Shown here piece by piece: positions 1 through 7,119 of a stretch of DNA of 35,899 nt (within the stretch, counting starts at the first letter, position 1; every line of letters begins with the position of its first letter). The notes beneath the pieces are model-generated. The model was not told the DNA's origin and searched no databases. It saw only the letters and a program-made list of their open reading frames with translations. The stretch is taken from the NCBI GenBank assembly GCA_046734795.1, contig JBKPRX010000129.1, positions 1 through 35,899 on the forward strand, read 5' to 3'. This stretch comes from JBKPRX01 sp046734795. GTDB taxonomy: Bacteria > Actinomycetota > Thermoleophilia > Gaiellales > Gaiellaceae. The translations under genes were made by a program, and so were the position numbers.

Positions 1-433
1 GGGCGAGGAAGGCGATCCGTCGCCCGTCCGGCGAGAACGACGGGTCGTAGGCGCCTGCCGGGCCGACGAGCTTCGACGTGCCGCCGCGGCTGCTGACGAG
101 ATAGATGCGCGCGAGCGCCTGCGTCGCTTCGTAGACGACGAACTGACCGTCGGGCGACCAGTCGGGCATGTGCTCGGCGACGTTCGGCGTTCGCGTGAGG
201 CGGCGACGGCCACTGCCATCGGCATTGGCGCTCCAGAGATCGCCCCGGTCGGAGAAGGCGATCTGTGTTCCATCCGGCGACCAGCGTGCTTCGACGCCGC
301 GCGTCAGGCGGCGCGCTCCGGTTCCGGTCGGTACGACTCGGATGACGGCGGCGCCTCGCTGCAGGAGGAGGCGCGGCTGGATCGGCTCCGTCGCCGCACC
401 CGCCGCCGCGGCTGCGACGAAGGCCGCAATCAC
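1..433 (-). CDS. TolB-like PD40 beta-propeller repeat protein, C-terminus outside window
   Basis: Partial gene reading out of the window on the minus strand. It starts at a GTG (431-433) whose last bases overlap the TGA of the CoA transferase gene (430-432) in a 4-base GTGA overlap, with a GGAG about 9 bases upstream, so the two are probably translationally coupled. The N-terminus is a short Ala-rich hydrophobic stretch that could be a weak signal peptide. It is followed by repeated 'WSPDG..IAF', 'WSPDGQFVVY' and 'FSPDGRRIAF' motifs, the signature of PD40/WD40-like TolB propeller blades. Such propellers usually serve as extracytoplasmic binding or scaffold domains; the substrate here is unknown. 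At least three blades are visible and more must lie beyond position 1. Confidence 0.8.
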   Translation of the reverse strand, partial: MIAAFVAAAAAGAATEPIQPRLLLQRGAAVIRVVPTGTGARRLTRGVEARWSPDGTQIAFSDRGDLWSANADGSGRRRLTRTPNVAEHMPDWSPDGQFVVYEATQALARIYLVSSRGGTSKLVGPAGAYDPSFSPDGRRIAFLA

Positions 434-1338
434 GAAAGCAGCTCCGCCCGCCAGGTTTCGTTGTGCTCGCCGAGCTCCGGGCCGGGTGACGGCGGCGGCG
501 GCGCGAACTCCGCGGCTTCCTCGTGTGTCCAGACCGGGCCCGCGCAGACGTCCTCGTCGCCGAAGAGCTCGAGCAACCCGTCGAGCGGCCGCGCCGCGAG
601 CGCTGCCTCGAGCTCCGGAACACGCGGCTCGAACTGTCTCGGCAACGCGTCGGGCAGCTCGAGCAACTCGCAGAGGCGCTGCCAGAACTTCGGCTCGAGC
701 GCCGCGATCGTGATCCAGCGTCCGTCCGCGGTCGGATAGATCCGGTAGCACGCCACTGCGCCGCGCAATGTCGGCGGCACGCGCAGCTCGTACGACTCGT
801 GCGTCATCGAGACGACCGCGCGGCTGCCCTCGCCCGTCCGTTCGCGCGCGTAGAGCCGCGCAAGGATCTCGCGGACCGCGGCGAATCCGCCCGAGTAGTC
901 GGCGACGGTCACCGTCGGCATCTCCGGTGCTGCGCCGTCGAGGACTCCCGCCCAGCCGAGGTAGTTCAGGTCGTGGCCCGCGCGTTGCTCGTGACGGTTC
1001 CCGAGACCGAAGCCGGTGATCGAGACCCACACCGTGTTCGGTCCAGGCGCCGCGCCGAGACGTTCGAGCACGCCCGGACGGAAGCTGTCGAGAACGACAT
1101 CGGCGCGGTCGATGAGCGCGCGCCCGAGTGCCGGATCGTTCTTCAGGTCATTCTCGATCGACTCCTTGCCGCCGTTCAGCTCGGAGTGCCACGACGGCTG
1201 CGAAAACCGGATCGGATCGCCGCCCGGCGGCTCGAGCTTCACCACTCTCGCCCCGAGCCGGACCAGCTGTCGCGACGCGAATGCGCCGGGAAGAAGGAGC
1301 GACAAGTCGGCGACGAGCACTCCTTCGAGCGGTTGCAT
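430..1338 (-). CDS. CaiB/BaiF family CoA transferase (class III)
   Basis: 302-residue protein starting at an ATG (1336-1338), 'MQPLEGVLVADLS...'. Class III CoA transferases move CoA between carboxylic acids through an enzyme-bound anhydride/thioester. The family pattern is clear: an N-terminal 'LEGVLVADLS', 'LVRLGARVVKLEPPGGDPIR' (CoA-binding Rossmann part), 'DVVLDSFRPGVLERLG' and 'VWVSITGFG'. The catalytic Asp usually sits in the segment matching 'AGHDLNYLGWAGVL', and a plausible Asp is present there. At about 300 residues it is shorter than the usual 380-410, with the C-terminal part compressed. It is divergent from the TetR gene at 1371, and its promoter (TAGCTT, 1347-1352 on the complement, 8 bases before the ATG) abuts the palindromic operator. 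I infer a role in activating a carboxylic acid for beta-oxidation-like breakdown; the substrate is unknown. Confidence 0.88.
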   Translation of the reverse strand: MQPLEGVLVADLSLLLPGAFASRQLVRLGARVVKLEPPGGDPIRFSQPSWHSELNGGKESIENDLKNDPALGRALIDRADVVLDSFRPGVLERLGAAPGPNTVWVSITGFGLGNRHEQRAGHDLNYLGWAGVLDGAAPEMPTVTVADYSGGFAAVREILARLYARERTGEGSRAVVSMTHESYELRVPPTLRGAVACYRIYPTADGRWITIAALEPKFWQRLCELLELPDALPRQFEPRVPELEAALAARPLDGLLELFGDEDVCAGPVWTHEEAAEFAPPPPSPGPELGEHNETWRAELLS

Positions 1339-1370
1339 GGTCGCGGAAGCTACCAGTACGGTGTGAGACG
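1339..1370. promoter_or_regulatory. divergent promoter region, CoA transferase / tetR
   Basis: The 32-base gap holds a -10-like hexamer for each direction. TACGGT (1357-1362) lies 8 bases before the TTG start at 1371 on the plus strand. TAGCTT (complement of 1347-1352) lies 8 bases before the ATG at 1338 on the minus strand. Both are compatible with leaderless or nearly leaderless transcripts. No clear ribosome binding site is seen for the TTG start. Confidence 0.55.
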
Positions 1371-1389
1371 TTGACTGACCGGTCAATCG
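1371..1389. promoter_or_regulatory. TetR-type operator, TTGACTGACCGGTCAATCG
   Basis: TTGACTGACCGGTCAA is an almost perfect inverted repeat (arms TTGACT and GGTCAA, core TGACCGGTCA fully palindromic). It begins at the start codon of the TetR gene and lies just after its -10 box. The same element, with one base changed, recurs at 10515-10533 in front of acyl-CoA dehydrogenase genes. Palindromes of about 16 bases are typical TetR-family operators; autoregulation is inferred. Confidence 0.7.
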
Positions 1390-1985
1390 TCCAGGAGGAG
1401 CGCCGGACGCAGATCCTCGCGGCGGCGGCCCGCGTCTTCGCGCAGCGCGGCTTCCACACGTCTCGGGTCGGCGAGGTCGCGGCCGAGGCAGGTGTCTCGC
1501 ACGGACTTCTGTACCACTACTTCTCGTCGAAAGACGAGCTGCTCGAGGCGCTCTTCGAGCAAGCGTGGGGTGAGCTCTTGACCGCGATTGCCGCCGTCGA
1601 AGAGCTCGACGCACCGGCGCGCGAGCAGCTCCGGCAAGTGGCCGCGATTCTGTTGCGTGCGTGGCGGCGCGAGCCCGACCTCGTACGCGTGATCGTGTGC
1701 GAGATCGGACGAGGCTCGCGGCTCGCCGGTCGGCAGGACGACCTGCGGAGCGTGAACCGTGCGGTCGAGCGGATCATTCGCCGCGGCCAGGACCGCGGCG
1801 AGCTTCGTCCAGACGTCGACCCGCGGCTTGCGGCGACGATCTTCTACGGCGGAATCGACCAGATACTGACGAGCTGGGTGTTCGGCTTCGCGCCTGACGG
1901 CGACGACGAGGTCGACGCGGCCGAGCGCGCGATCGTCGATGTCGTCTGCGCCGGGCTCGTAACAGAGGCGCCCGCCAGAGCGTGA
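1371..1985 (+). CDS. TetR/AcrR family transcriptional regulator
   Basis: 204 residues if the TTG at 1371 is used. It is the only standard start in the correct position: the helix-turn-helix helix 1 begins about 10 residues later and no ATG or GTG lies nearby. The DNA-binding domain is textbook: 'RRTQILAAAARVFAQRGFHTSRVGEVAAEAGVSHGLLYHYFSSKDELLEALF' at about residues 11-61. The C-terminal ligand domain is 'W..LL.....PDLVRVIVCEIGRGSRL', resembling fatty-acid or acyl-CoA responsive members. The start codon lies inside the palindromic operator, which suggests autorepression. The stop overlaps the start of the MFS gene, so they form an operon. An acyl-CoA or carboxylate effector is inferred from the CoA transferase next door and the shared operator at the acyl-CoA dehydrogenases. 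Confidence 0.9.
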   Translation: MTDRSIVQEERRTQILAAAARVFAQRGFHTSRVGEVAAEAGVSHGLLYHYFSSKDELLEALFEQAWGELLTAIAAVEELDAPAREQLRQVAAILLRAWRREPDLVRVIVCEIGRGSRLAGRQDDLRSVNRAVERIIRRGQDRGELRPDVDPRLAATIFYGGIDQILTSWVFGFAPDGDDEVDAAERAIVDVVCAGLVTEAPARA

Positions 1986-3223
1986 TGGACGTCGCTGCCG
2001 ATCTGCGGGTACCCGCAGAGCGACGCGGACTTGTTTGGGCGCTCGGTCTCGGCGCCTTCGGACTCGCCTTCTCGGTCTCGATCACGGCTGCGTTCCTGCC
2101 GCCGGTCCTCGGCCGCTTCACCAGCTCGCGCGCGCTGATCGGCATCGTGCTGGGCGCGGAGGGCGTGTTCGCGCTCGCGCTGCCGCTCGTCGTCGGCACC
2201 TGGAGCGATTCGGTCGGAAGCCGTCTCGGGCGCAGACGCCCGTTCATGCTGGCAGCGCTTCCGGCGATGGTCGTCGCGCTCGCCTTCATCGGCCTGATGC
2301 CGAGCCTGTGGTCGACGACGCTCGTCGTACTCGTCTTCTTCGCGGCGTACTACGTCTACGAGCCGCCGTACCGCAGCTTGTATCCCGATCTGCTGCCGGA
2401 GCGTGTCTACGGCCGTGCGCAGAGCGTCCAGCATCTTCTTCGCGGTCTGGCGATCGGTGCAGCACTCGTCGGCGGCTCGCAGCTCTTGCACCTCTGGCGA
2501 GACGCACCGTTCATCGCGGCCGCAGTTGTCACCGCGCTCACGTGCGGTCTCACGATCTGGGCCGTCAACGAGCCGCCTGCCTATACACGGAAGTTCGCCG
2601 GGCTGCGTCGCGCGTTTGCCGGAAGCGTTCGCATTCTTCGCGAGCAACGCGACGTGCGGCGATTCCTGATCGCGAACACGTGCTGGGAGACAGCGTTCGC
2701 GGCGATGCGGACCTTCGTCGTCCTCTACGTGACGAAAGGTATGCACGAACCGCTGTCGACCTCCACCGCGGTTCTCGGCGCGGTCACCGTCGGCTACGTC
2801 GTCGCGGCAGTTGGAGCCGGCGCGCTCGGTGACCGCCTCGGCCTCGCGCGCGTGATCTTCTGGGCATCGATGGTCTATGCAGGCGGTCTGCTCTTCGCCG
2901 GTCTGCCCACGCAGTGGCACAGCTGGTACTACGCGTTGATCGTTCCGGTTGCGATGGCCGCGGGCACGGTGATGACGCTCGCGTGGGGACTCTTGTTCAC
3001 GTTGATGCCTGCGGATGACCGCGGCGCGATCGCAGGGCTCGCGACGATGACGAAGGGGATTGCGCTCCTCTTCGGTCCGCTCGCCGCGGGTGCAGCGATC
3101 GACGCGTTCTCGAACGTGTTCTCGGAGACGAACGGGTACCAGGTGCTCTGGCCGGCGTGCGCTCTGCCGATTCTCCTCGCGATGCCGATTGCGTGGCTGC
3201 TCGCTCAGCGCGAGCGCGGCTAA
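1985..3223 (+). CDS. MFS transporter, SLC45/sucrose-transporter-like
   Basis: 412-residue polytopic membrane protein with about 12 hydrophobic segments. ATG at 1985 overlaps the TGA of the TetR gene (TGATG); a GTG one codon upstream is an alternative. After helix 2 comes 'GTWSDSVGSRLGRRRPFMLAALP', the MFS A-motif variant with GRRRPF seen in SLC45/plant sucrose transporters and some GPH-type carriers. A second '.GDRLG' loop motif opens the C-terminal half ('GAGALGDRLGLARVIFWA'). Being cotranscribed with a TetR regulator, it could import the substrate of the nearby CoA-thioester enzymes or export a toxic inducer. The substrate cannot be read from the sequence. Confidence 0.85.
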   Translation: MDVAADLRVPAERRGLVWALGLGAFGLAFSVSITAAFLPPVLGRFTSSRALIGIVLGAEGVFALALPLVVGTWSDSVGSRLGRRRPFMLAALPAMVVALAFIGLMPSLWSTTLVVLVFFAAYYVYEPPYRSLYPDLLPERVYGRAQSVQHLLRGLAIGAALVGGSQLLHLWRDAPFIAAAVVTALTCGLTIWAVNEPPAYTRKFAGLRRAFAGSVRILREQRDVRRFLIANTCWETAFAAMRTFVVLYVTKGMHEPLSTSTAVLGAVTVGYVVAAVGAGALGDRLGLARVIFWASMVYAGGLLFAGLPTQWHSWYYALIVPVAMAAGTVMTLAWGLLFTLMPADDRGAIAGLATMTKGIALLFGPLAAGAAIDAFSNVFSETNGYQVLWPACALPILLAMPIAWLLAQRERG

Positions 3224-3717
3224 CGGCAGACGGAAACGCCCGCGCCGACGAGGCCGAAGCCCCAGAGCCGCCCGCCGACGACGTAGAACGCCGTGACGTT
3301 GCCGGCCTTCAGGAGCGTCAGCGCGTCGTACGTGCCGCACTTCGTCTGAGGCAGCGATCCATACCTTCGCGTCACCTGGGAAACGGGTGCTCCGAGCCGC
3401 ACGCCGTCTCTCGTGTGCCAACCCGGCGGTCGCCAGAGCGTGTACACGGCGACGGCGCGACCGCCGCGGAACGTGACGGCGAGTCCTTCGGCCGCGTACG
3501 GCCTGTACGTGAAGTACCAGGTCGGGTCCGCGCAGCCGTCGCAGACGCCGTAGAAGCTGCCGAGCTTCGCGCGCACCGCGGCCTGTCTGTCACCGAGCTG
3601 GACACCGCCGAGCGAGCTGCCGATCACGAGGACGCCTGCGCGCGGCAGCGCCGCACTCGCGGCGCCCACCGCGATCGCAGCTCCGGTGACGACGGCACAG
3701 ACGGCGAGCCGCTTCAT
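3220..3717 (-). CDS. secreted hypothetical protein with two LG-x-V repeats
   Basis: 165 residues, convergent with the MFS gene (stop codons overlap by 4 bases). The N-terminus is a clear signal peptide, 'MKRLAVCAVVTGAAIAVGAASA', with a cleavage site near A22. The mature part has two similar segments, 'GGVQLGDRQAAVRAKLG' and 'DGVRLGAPVSQVTRRYG', each followed by beta-rich sequence containing conserved Cys and aromatic residues. This resembles the SmpA/BLIP-like fold, in which such a helix opens each half. No function is assigned. It is divergent from the enolase-superfamily gene with only 11 bases between start codons. Confidence 0.72.
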   Translation of the reverse strand: MKRLAVCAVVTGAAIAVGAASAALPRAGVLVIGSSLGGVQLGDRQAAVRAKLGSFYGVCDGCADPTWYFTYRPYAAEGLAVTFRGGRAVAVYTLWRPPGWHTRDGVRLGAPVSQVTRRYGSLPQTKCGTYDALTLLKAGNVTAFYVVGGRLWGFGLVGAGVSVCR

Positions 3718-3729
3718 ATGCTGGAAGTA
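3717..3729. promoter_or_regulatory. compact divergent promoter with interleaved -10 boxes
   Basis: The start codons of the two divergent genes are 11 bases apart. TATGCT (3717-3722) lies exactly 6 bases before the plus-strand ATG at 3729. On the minus strand TACTTC (complement of 3724-3729) lies 6 bases before the ATG at 3717; CATACT is an alternative 8 bases away. Each -10 box touches the partner's start codon, so both transcripts would have to be leaderless. Confidence 0.5.
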
Positions 3730-4739
3730 TGAGCGGGCTCTACGACCGTGTGGCCGACCTCCCGCTCGAGATCGAGGGGTACGAGGTCGAGCGCCGCGAG
3801 CTCTCCGTGTCGACGGGGTTCACGCGCGTGACGACGGTCGTCGCGTTGTTGGGCGGCGGCGAGCGCGGCGAGGGCGAAGACGTCACGTATCAATCCGAGG
3901 CTCACGACTGGTTCCCGCGCAACCTTCCGCTCAGTGGCAGCTGGACGATCCGGACGCTCGCGGCGCGATTCGACGAGTCGCCGCTCTTCGACGGCGAGCC
4001 GAAGTTCCACGAGGCGCACGACTACCGGCGGTGGGCATTCGAAAGCGCCGCTCTCGACCTTGCGCTGCGTCAGGCGCGTCAGTCGCTCGGCGCTGCACTC
4101 GGCCGCTCGCCGTCGCCGGTTCGGTTCGTCGCCTCGACACGCGGCGACCCGTTCGCGTGGCTTGCGGTTCAACCGGAGCTCGAGCTCAAGCTCGATGCGC
4201 AAGAGAACTGGGATCGCGAGCTGATGCAGCGGCTCGCTTCGACCGATCGCGTCCGCACGGTCGATCTCAAGGGCTACTACCGCGGCACGGTTGTCGACCT
4301 TGCGCCCGACCCCGAGCTCTACCGAAGCGTCGCCGACTCCTTTCCGGACGCGGTGATCGAAGATCCGTGGCTCGAAGACGGCTGCCGCGAGGCGCTCGCA
4401 GGGGCAGAGAACCGGCTGAGCTTCGACGCCCCCGTGCACTCGCTCGCCGACCTCGACGCGCTGCCGCTCGAGCCGCGCTGGCTGAACGTCAAGCCGTCGC
4501 GGTTCGGCACGGTGGCGCGCCTTCTCGAGTGCATCGACGCATGCGAGCTGCGCGCGATCCGCATGTACGGCGGCGGCCAGTTCGAGCTCGGTCCCGGTCG
4601 ACGGCAGATCCAGACGCTCGCGAGCGTCCTCTACGCGGACACCCCGAACGACGTCGCACCAGGCGACTTCAACGCCGGCGGCCCGCGCCAGGGGCTGCCG
4701 AGAAGCCCGCTGCCGCCTGCAGACAGCGTCGGTTTCTGA
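3729..4739 (+). CDS. enolase-superfamily protein (mandelate racemase / OSBS-like)
   Basis: 336 residues from ATG 3729. The barrel-strand motifs expected for the superfamily occur in order: strand 2 'LELKLD' (K154), strand 3 'TVDLKGYY' (D179), strand 4 'VIEDPWLED' (E211), strand 5 'LSFDAPV' (D233) and strand 6 'WLNVKPSRFG' (K255). They supply three acidic metal ligands plus a Lys on each side, as in o-succinylbenzoate synthases and muconate-lactonizing enzymes. The N-terminal capping domain is short and the C-terminus is truncated after 'YGGGQFELGPGRRQIQTLAS'. Members abstract a proton alpha to a carboxylate with Mg2+. No men genes or sugar-acid genes are adjacent, so the substrate is unknown. 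It is transcribed alone from a very compact promoter. Confidence 0.75.
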   Translation: MSGLYDRVADLPLEIEGYEVERRELSVSTGFTRVTTVVALLGGGERGEGEDVTYQSEAHDWFPRNLPLSGSWTIRTLAARFDESPLFDGEPKFHEAHDYRRWAFESAALDLALRQARQSLGAALGRSPSPVRFVASTRGDPFAWLAVQPELELKLDAQENWDRELMQRLASTDRVRTVDLKGYYRGTVVDLAPDPELYRSVADSFPDAVIEDPWLEDGCREALAGAENRLSFDAPVHSLADLDALPLEPRWLNVKPSRFGTVARLLECIDACELRAIRMYGGGQFELGPGRRQIQTLASVLYADTPNDVAPGDFNAGGPRQGLPRSPLPPADSVGF

Positions 4740-4757
4740 GCGATTCTCCGGCTGCGT

Positions 4758-4763
4758 TATGGT
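4758..4763 (+). promoter_or_regulatory. -10 box upstream of secreted hydrolase gene
   Basis: TATGGT in the context CTGCGTTATGGTTC. A close match, CTGCGGTTATGGTCC, precedes the leadered gene at 20710. It would give a leader of about 50 bases for the hydrolase gene at 4821. No good -35 is visible. Confidence 0.35.
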
Positions 4764-4802
4764 TCGACCGATTGGCCGCCGTGCCAGCGTTTCTGCCCTG
4801 GC

Positions 4803-4821
4803 TATGACTGGAGGAGTCATA
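4803..4821 (+). promoter_or_regulatory. ribosome binding site in the loop of a perfect hairpin
   Basis: TATGACT-GGAGG-AGTCATA is a perfect 7-base inverted repeat whose 5-base loop is the Shine-Dalgarno sequence GGAGG. The last base of the right arm is the A of the start codon at 4821. As RNA it would hold the SD exposed in the loop and the start codon in the stem; as DNA it could be a small operator. Confidence 0.6.
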
Positions 4822-6338
4822 TGAGCCCATCTCAACTGCGCGGTCGGACGCGCGTCGCGGCGCTCGGGGTCCTCGTCGCCGCAGCGCTCGTTGCCGCGCT
4901 TTTCACCGCGACCCAGATCCGCGCGTCCGGAGGCGCCGCAACGGTCTCGAGCCCAGCCGTTCAAGGGCCGATCCCGTCGACGGCGAAGCCGGGCGATCCG
5001 TCGCACAACTACATCTTCTACTCCACGCCGATGAACCTGAAGAAGGTCGGCTACGTCGAGCAGGAGTACTTCATCTCGGGCACAGCAACGCGCTACACGA
5101 TTCCGACGTCGTCGACGGAGAACGCGACTGCGATCGGAACGATGCCGTACAAGACGCGGATCGTCGTCCGCCGTCCGGCGAACCCGAAGAAGTTCAAGGG
5201 TGTCGTCGTCGTCGACTGGCAGAACGTCACCGCAGGCCAGGACATCGACACCGAGTGGGCGGGGCCGGGTGCGTTCTTCGTTCGCTCCGGCTGGGCGTAC
5301 GTGGGCGCGTCCGTGCAGCGCATCGGCGTGCACGGGTTCGATCCGCCGAACCCTCTGGCCGGGCGCGGGCTGAAGCAATGGAGCCCCACGCGTTACGGCT
5401 CGCTCGACGTAACGAACGGCGGGACTGTGCTCGACGACTCGCAGTCGTACGACATCTACTCGCAGATTGCGCAGTTGCTCAAGCACGGGCCGGCAAACGG
5501 CGTGAACCCGTTCAAGGGCTTCAAGGTAAAGCGTGTCTACGCCGGCGGCGTTTCGCAATCGGCCGCGTTCCTGATGCGCTACTACAACAACGTCCAGCCG
5601 TTGACGAAGATCTTCGACGGCTTCCTCGTCGGTCTCGGCGGTGCTGCGCCGCGTCTGGACAACCCAACGAAGGTATTCAAGGCATACACCGAAACGGACG
5701 TGTGGCGCGGGCAGGCTGCCGTCCGCGTGCCGGACACGGCGACGACGCACACGTGGGAGCTGGCAGGCGCGTCGCACGTTCCGCAGGCGGCGATCGAGCC
5801 GAACCAAAGCGACTACCGGACAAACCTCGGCGGGATCCGAGACCGCGATATCGGCCCCCAGACCGGAGCCATCCAGTGCGTGCGGCCGTATGCGAGCAAC
5901 CTCGAGGTGTACGCGTTCTTCTCGGCTGCGTACGCCGCCCTCGACCGCTGGGTGGCAAAGAACGTGACGCCGCCGAGCGCGCCGCCGATCACCGTCTCGG
6001 CGGCGCCGCCGTCGCCCGGCCTCGCGACGATCCCGCGGGACGCGAACGGCCTTGCCTCAGGTGGCGTTCGCTATCCGAAGCTGGCCGTTCCGATCGCGAC
6101 GTTGACTGGAGAAAACCTGCCGGCCAATCTCACCAATCCGCTGAACGCGTTCTGCGTCCTCTACGGCACGCGAATTCCGTTCGACGCAGCGAAGTTGAAG
6201 GCGCTCTACCCGAACCACGGCGCGTACGTCCGCGAAGTGACACGCGTTGTCAACGAGAACGTCCACGGTGGATTCCTGCTGAAGCCCGAGGCCCAGGCCA
6301 TCATCCGTGAGGCCGCAAACTCGACCATCGGCAACTAG
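4821..6338 (+). CDS. secreted alpha/beta hydrolase domain protein
   Basis: 505 residues with a signal peptide or N-terminal anchor ('VAALGVLVAAALVAALFTATQIRA', about residues 12-35). The start ATG has a strong GGAGG site. The fold's oxyanion/strand region is 'FKGVVVVDWQNVTAGQDID'. The nucleophile elbow is 'YAGGVSQSAAFL' (Ser245 in G-x-S-x-S) and a late catalytic His is plausible in 'WELAGASHVPQ'. This matches the large alpha/beta hydrolase-domain family found in secreted actinobacterial and proteobacterial proteins, whose substrates are mostly unknown. Length fits that family (about 450-550). It stands alone, with a long GC hairpin just after the stop. An ester or lactone substrate is likely but not shown. 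Confidence 0.78.
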   Translation: MSPSQLRGRTRVAALGVLVAAALVAALFTATQIRASGGAATVSSPAVQGPIPSTAKPGDPSHNYIFYSTPMNLKKVGYVEQEYFISGTATRYTIPTSSTENATAIGTMPYKTRIVVRRPANPKKFKGVVVVDWQNVTAGQDIDTEWAGPGAFFVRSGWAYVGASVQRIGVHGFDPPNPLAGRGLKQWSPTRYGSLDVTNGGTVLDDSQSYDIYSQIAQLLKHGPANGVNPFKGFKVKRVYAGGVSQSAAFLMRYYNNVQPLTKIFDGFLVGLGGAAPRLDNPTKVFKAYTETDVWRGQAAVRVPDTATTHTWELAGASHVPQAAIEPNQSDYRTNLGGIRDRDIGPQTGAIQCVRPYASNLEVYAFFSAAYAALDRWVAKNVTPPSAPPITVSAAPPSPGLATIPRDANGLASGGVRYPKLAVPIATLTGENLPANLTNPLNAFCVLYGTRIPFDAAKLKALYPNHGAYVREVTRVVNENVHGGFLLKPEAQAIIREAANSTIGN

Positions 6339-6340
6339 CA

Positions 6341-6391
6341 CGACGAAGGACGGGCGTGGGGCTACGGTTGTGCCCCGCGCCCTCCTCGTCG
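6341..6391 (+). terminator. long GC-rich hairpin after the hydrolase gene
   Basis: Three bases after the stop codon an inverted repeat can form about 20 base pairs: CGACGA/TCGTCG, then GGA/TCC, then GGGCGTGGGGC/GCCCCGCGCCC with one G-U pair. It has two single-base bulges and a 9-base loop (6363-6371). There is no T-tract, as in many actinobacterial terminators. It ends 5 bases before the -10 box of the GntR gene. Confidence 0.55.
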
Positions 6392-6396
6392 GCGGC

Positions 6397-6408
6397 TAAC
6401 CTCGGCCA
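6397..6408 (+). promoter_or_regulatory. leaderless promoter of gntR-family gene
   Basis: TAACCT (6397-6402) is followed by exactly 6 bases and then the ATG at 6409, so transcription would start at the start codon. There is no ribosome binding site in the spacer. Confidence 0.55.
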
Positions 6409-7119
6409 ATGGCACGCGACGCTGAGGATGCTGTGGCGGGCAAGCGCGCACCGATCGCGCTGGCCGACGAGCTGCGCGAGTCGATCCTCGCCGGCGAGCT
6501 TCACGAGGGCGCGCACTTGCCGCCCGAGCGAATGCTGGCGACGCAAGCGAACGTAAGCCGCGGATCGGTTCGGGAAGCTCTTCGCATCCTGCAAGCCGAA
6601 GGTTTGATCGAGACGCGGCCCGGCCGAAACGGTGGACCGGTCGTGCGTAAGCCGAGCAGCGATTCACTCGAACGGCCGCTGACCGCATTCGTGCGCGGAC
6701 GGTCGATTCGCCTGCAGGAGCTTGTCGAGACCCGTCTGACGATCGAGACCGCGGTGACTCGCATGGCCGCGGAGAATCGCACCGACGAGGACCTCGAGCT
6801 GCTTGCGAGTCTCAACGAGAGAATCGCGAGCGCGGCGACACACGAAGAGCGAATCGAACGCAACGCCGAGTGGCATGTCGCGCTCGGCCGAGCGAGTCAC
6901 AACGAACTGCTCGCTGCGATCATGAATGCGGTCTCGCAAGCGATCTACAACGTGACGAGCGCGGAGGCATACGGCGTCCCCGGTATCCGCGAGATCACGG
7001 TCAAGTCGCACGAAGGCATTCGTAAAGCGCTCGAAGAGCGCAATGCCGACGCGGCGGAGCGTCGGATTCGGCGCCACATCCTCGGCTCTGCGGCCATCGC
7101 CGAGGACGCCGGGACATGA
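6409..7119 (+). CDS. GntR family regulator, FadR/FCD subfamily
   Basis: 236 residues. The N-terminal winged helix-turn-helix is 'LADELRESILAGELHEGAHLPPERMLATQANVSRGSVREALRILQAEGLIETRPGRNGG' (about residues 18-77). The rest is an all-helical FCD ligand domain with the expected metal-binding His residues in 'EWHVALGRASHN', 'SHEGIRKAL' and 'RRHILG'. FCD regulators sense acyl-CoAs or organic acids, usually with a bound metal. It opens an operon: its TGA overlaps the ATG of the carboxylesterase gene (ATGA at 7116-7119), so it most likely controls that esterase. The 20-bp hairpin immediately upstream (6341-6391) could also be part of its control region. Confidence 0.9.
   Translation: MARDAEDAVAGKRAPIALADELRESILAGELHEGAHLPPERMLATQANVSRGSVREALRILQAEGLIETRPGRNGGPVVRKPSSDSLERPLTAFVRGRSIRLQELVETRLTIETAVTRMAAENRTDEDLELLASLNERIASAATHEERIERNAEWHVALGRASHNELLAAIMNAVSQAIYNVTSAEAYGVPGIREITVKSHEGIRKALEERNADAAERRIRRHILGSAAIAEDAGT

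Noticed and set aside
1844..3421. 525-residue minus-strand open frame opposite the MFS gene
   Set aside because: Charged, motif-free shadow of the MFS gene, which has obvious membrane helices and the GRRRPF loop.
3714..5807. 697-residue open frame on the minus strand
   Set aside because: Arg-rich, no motif, antisense to the enolase-superfamily and hydrolase genes, which have clear motifs, starts and RBS.
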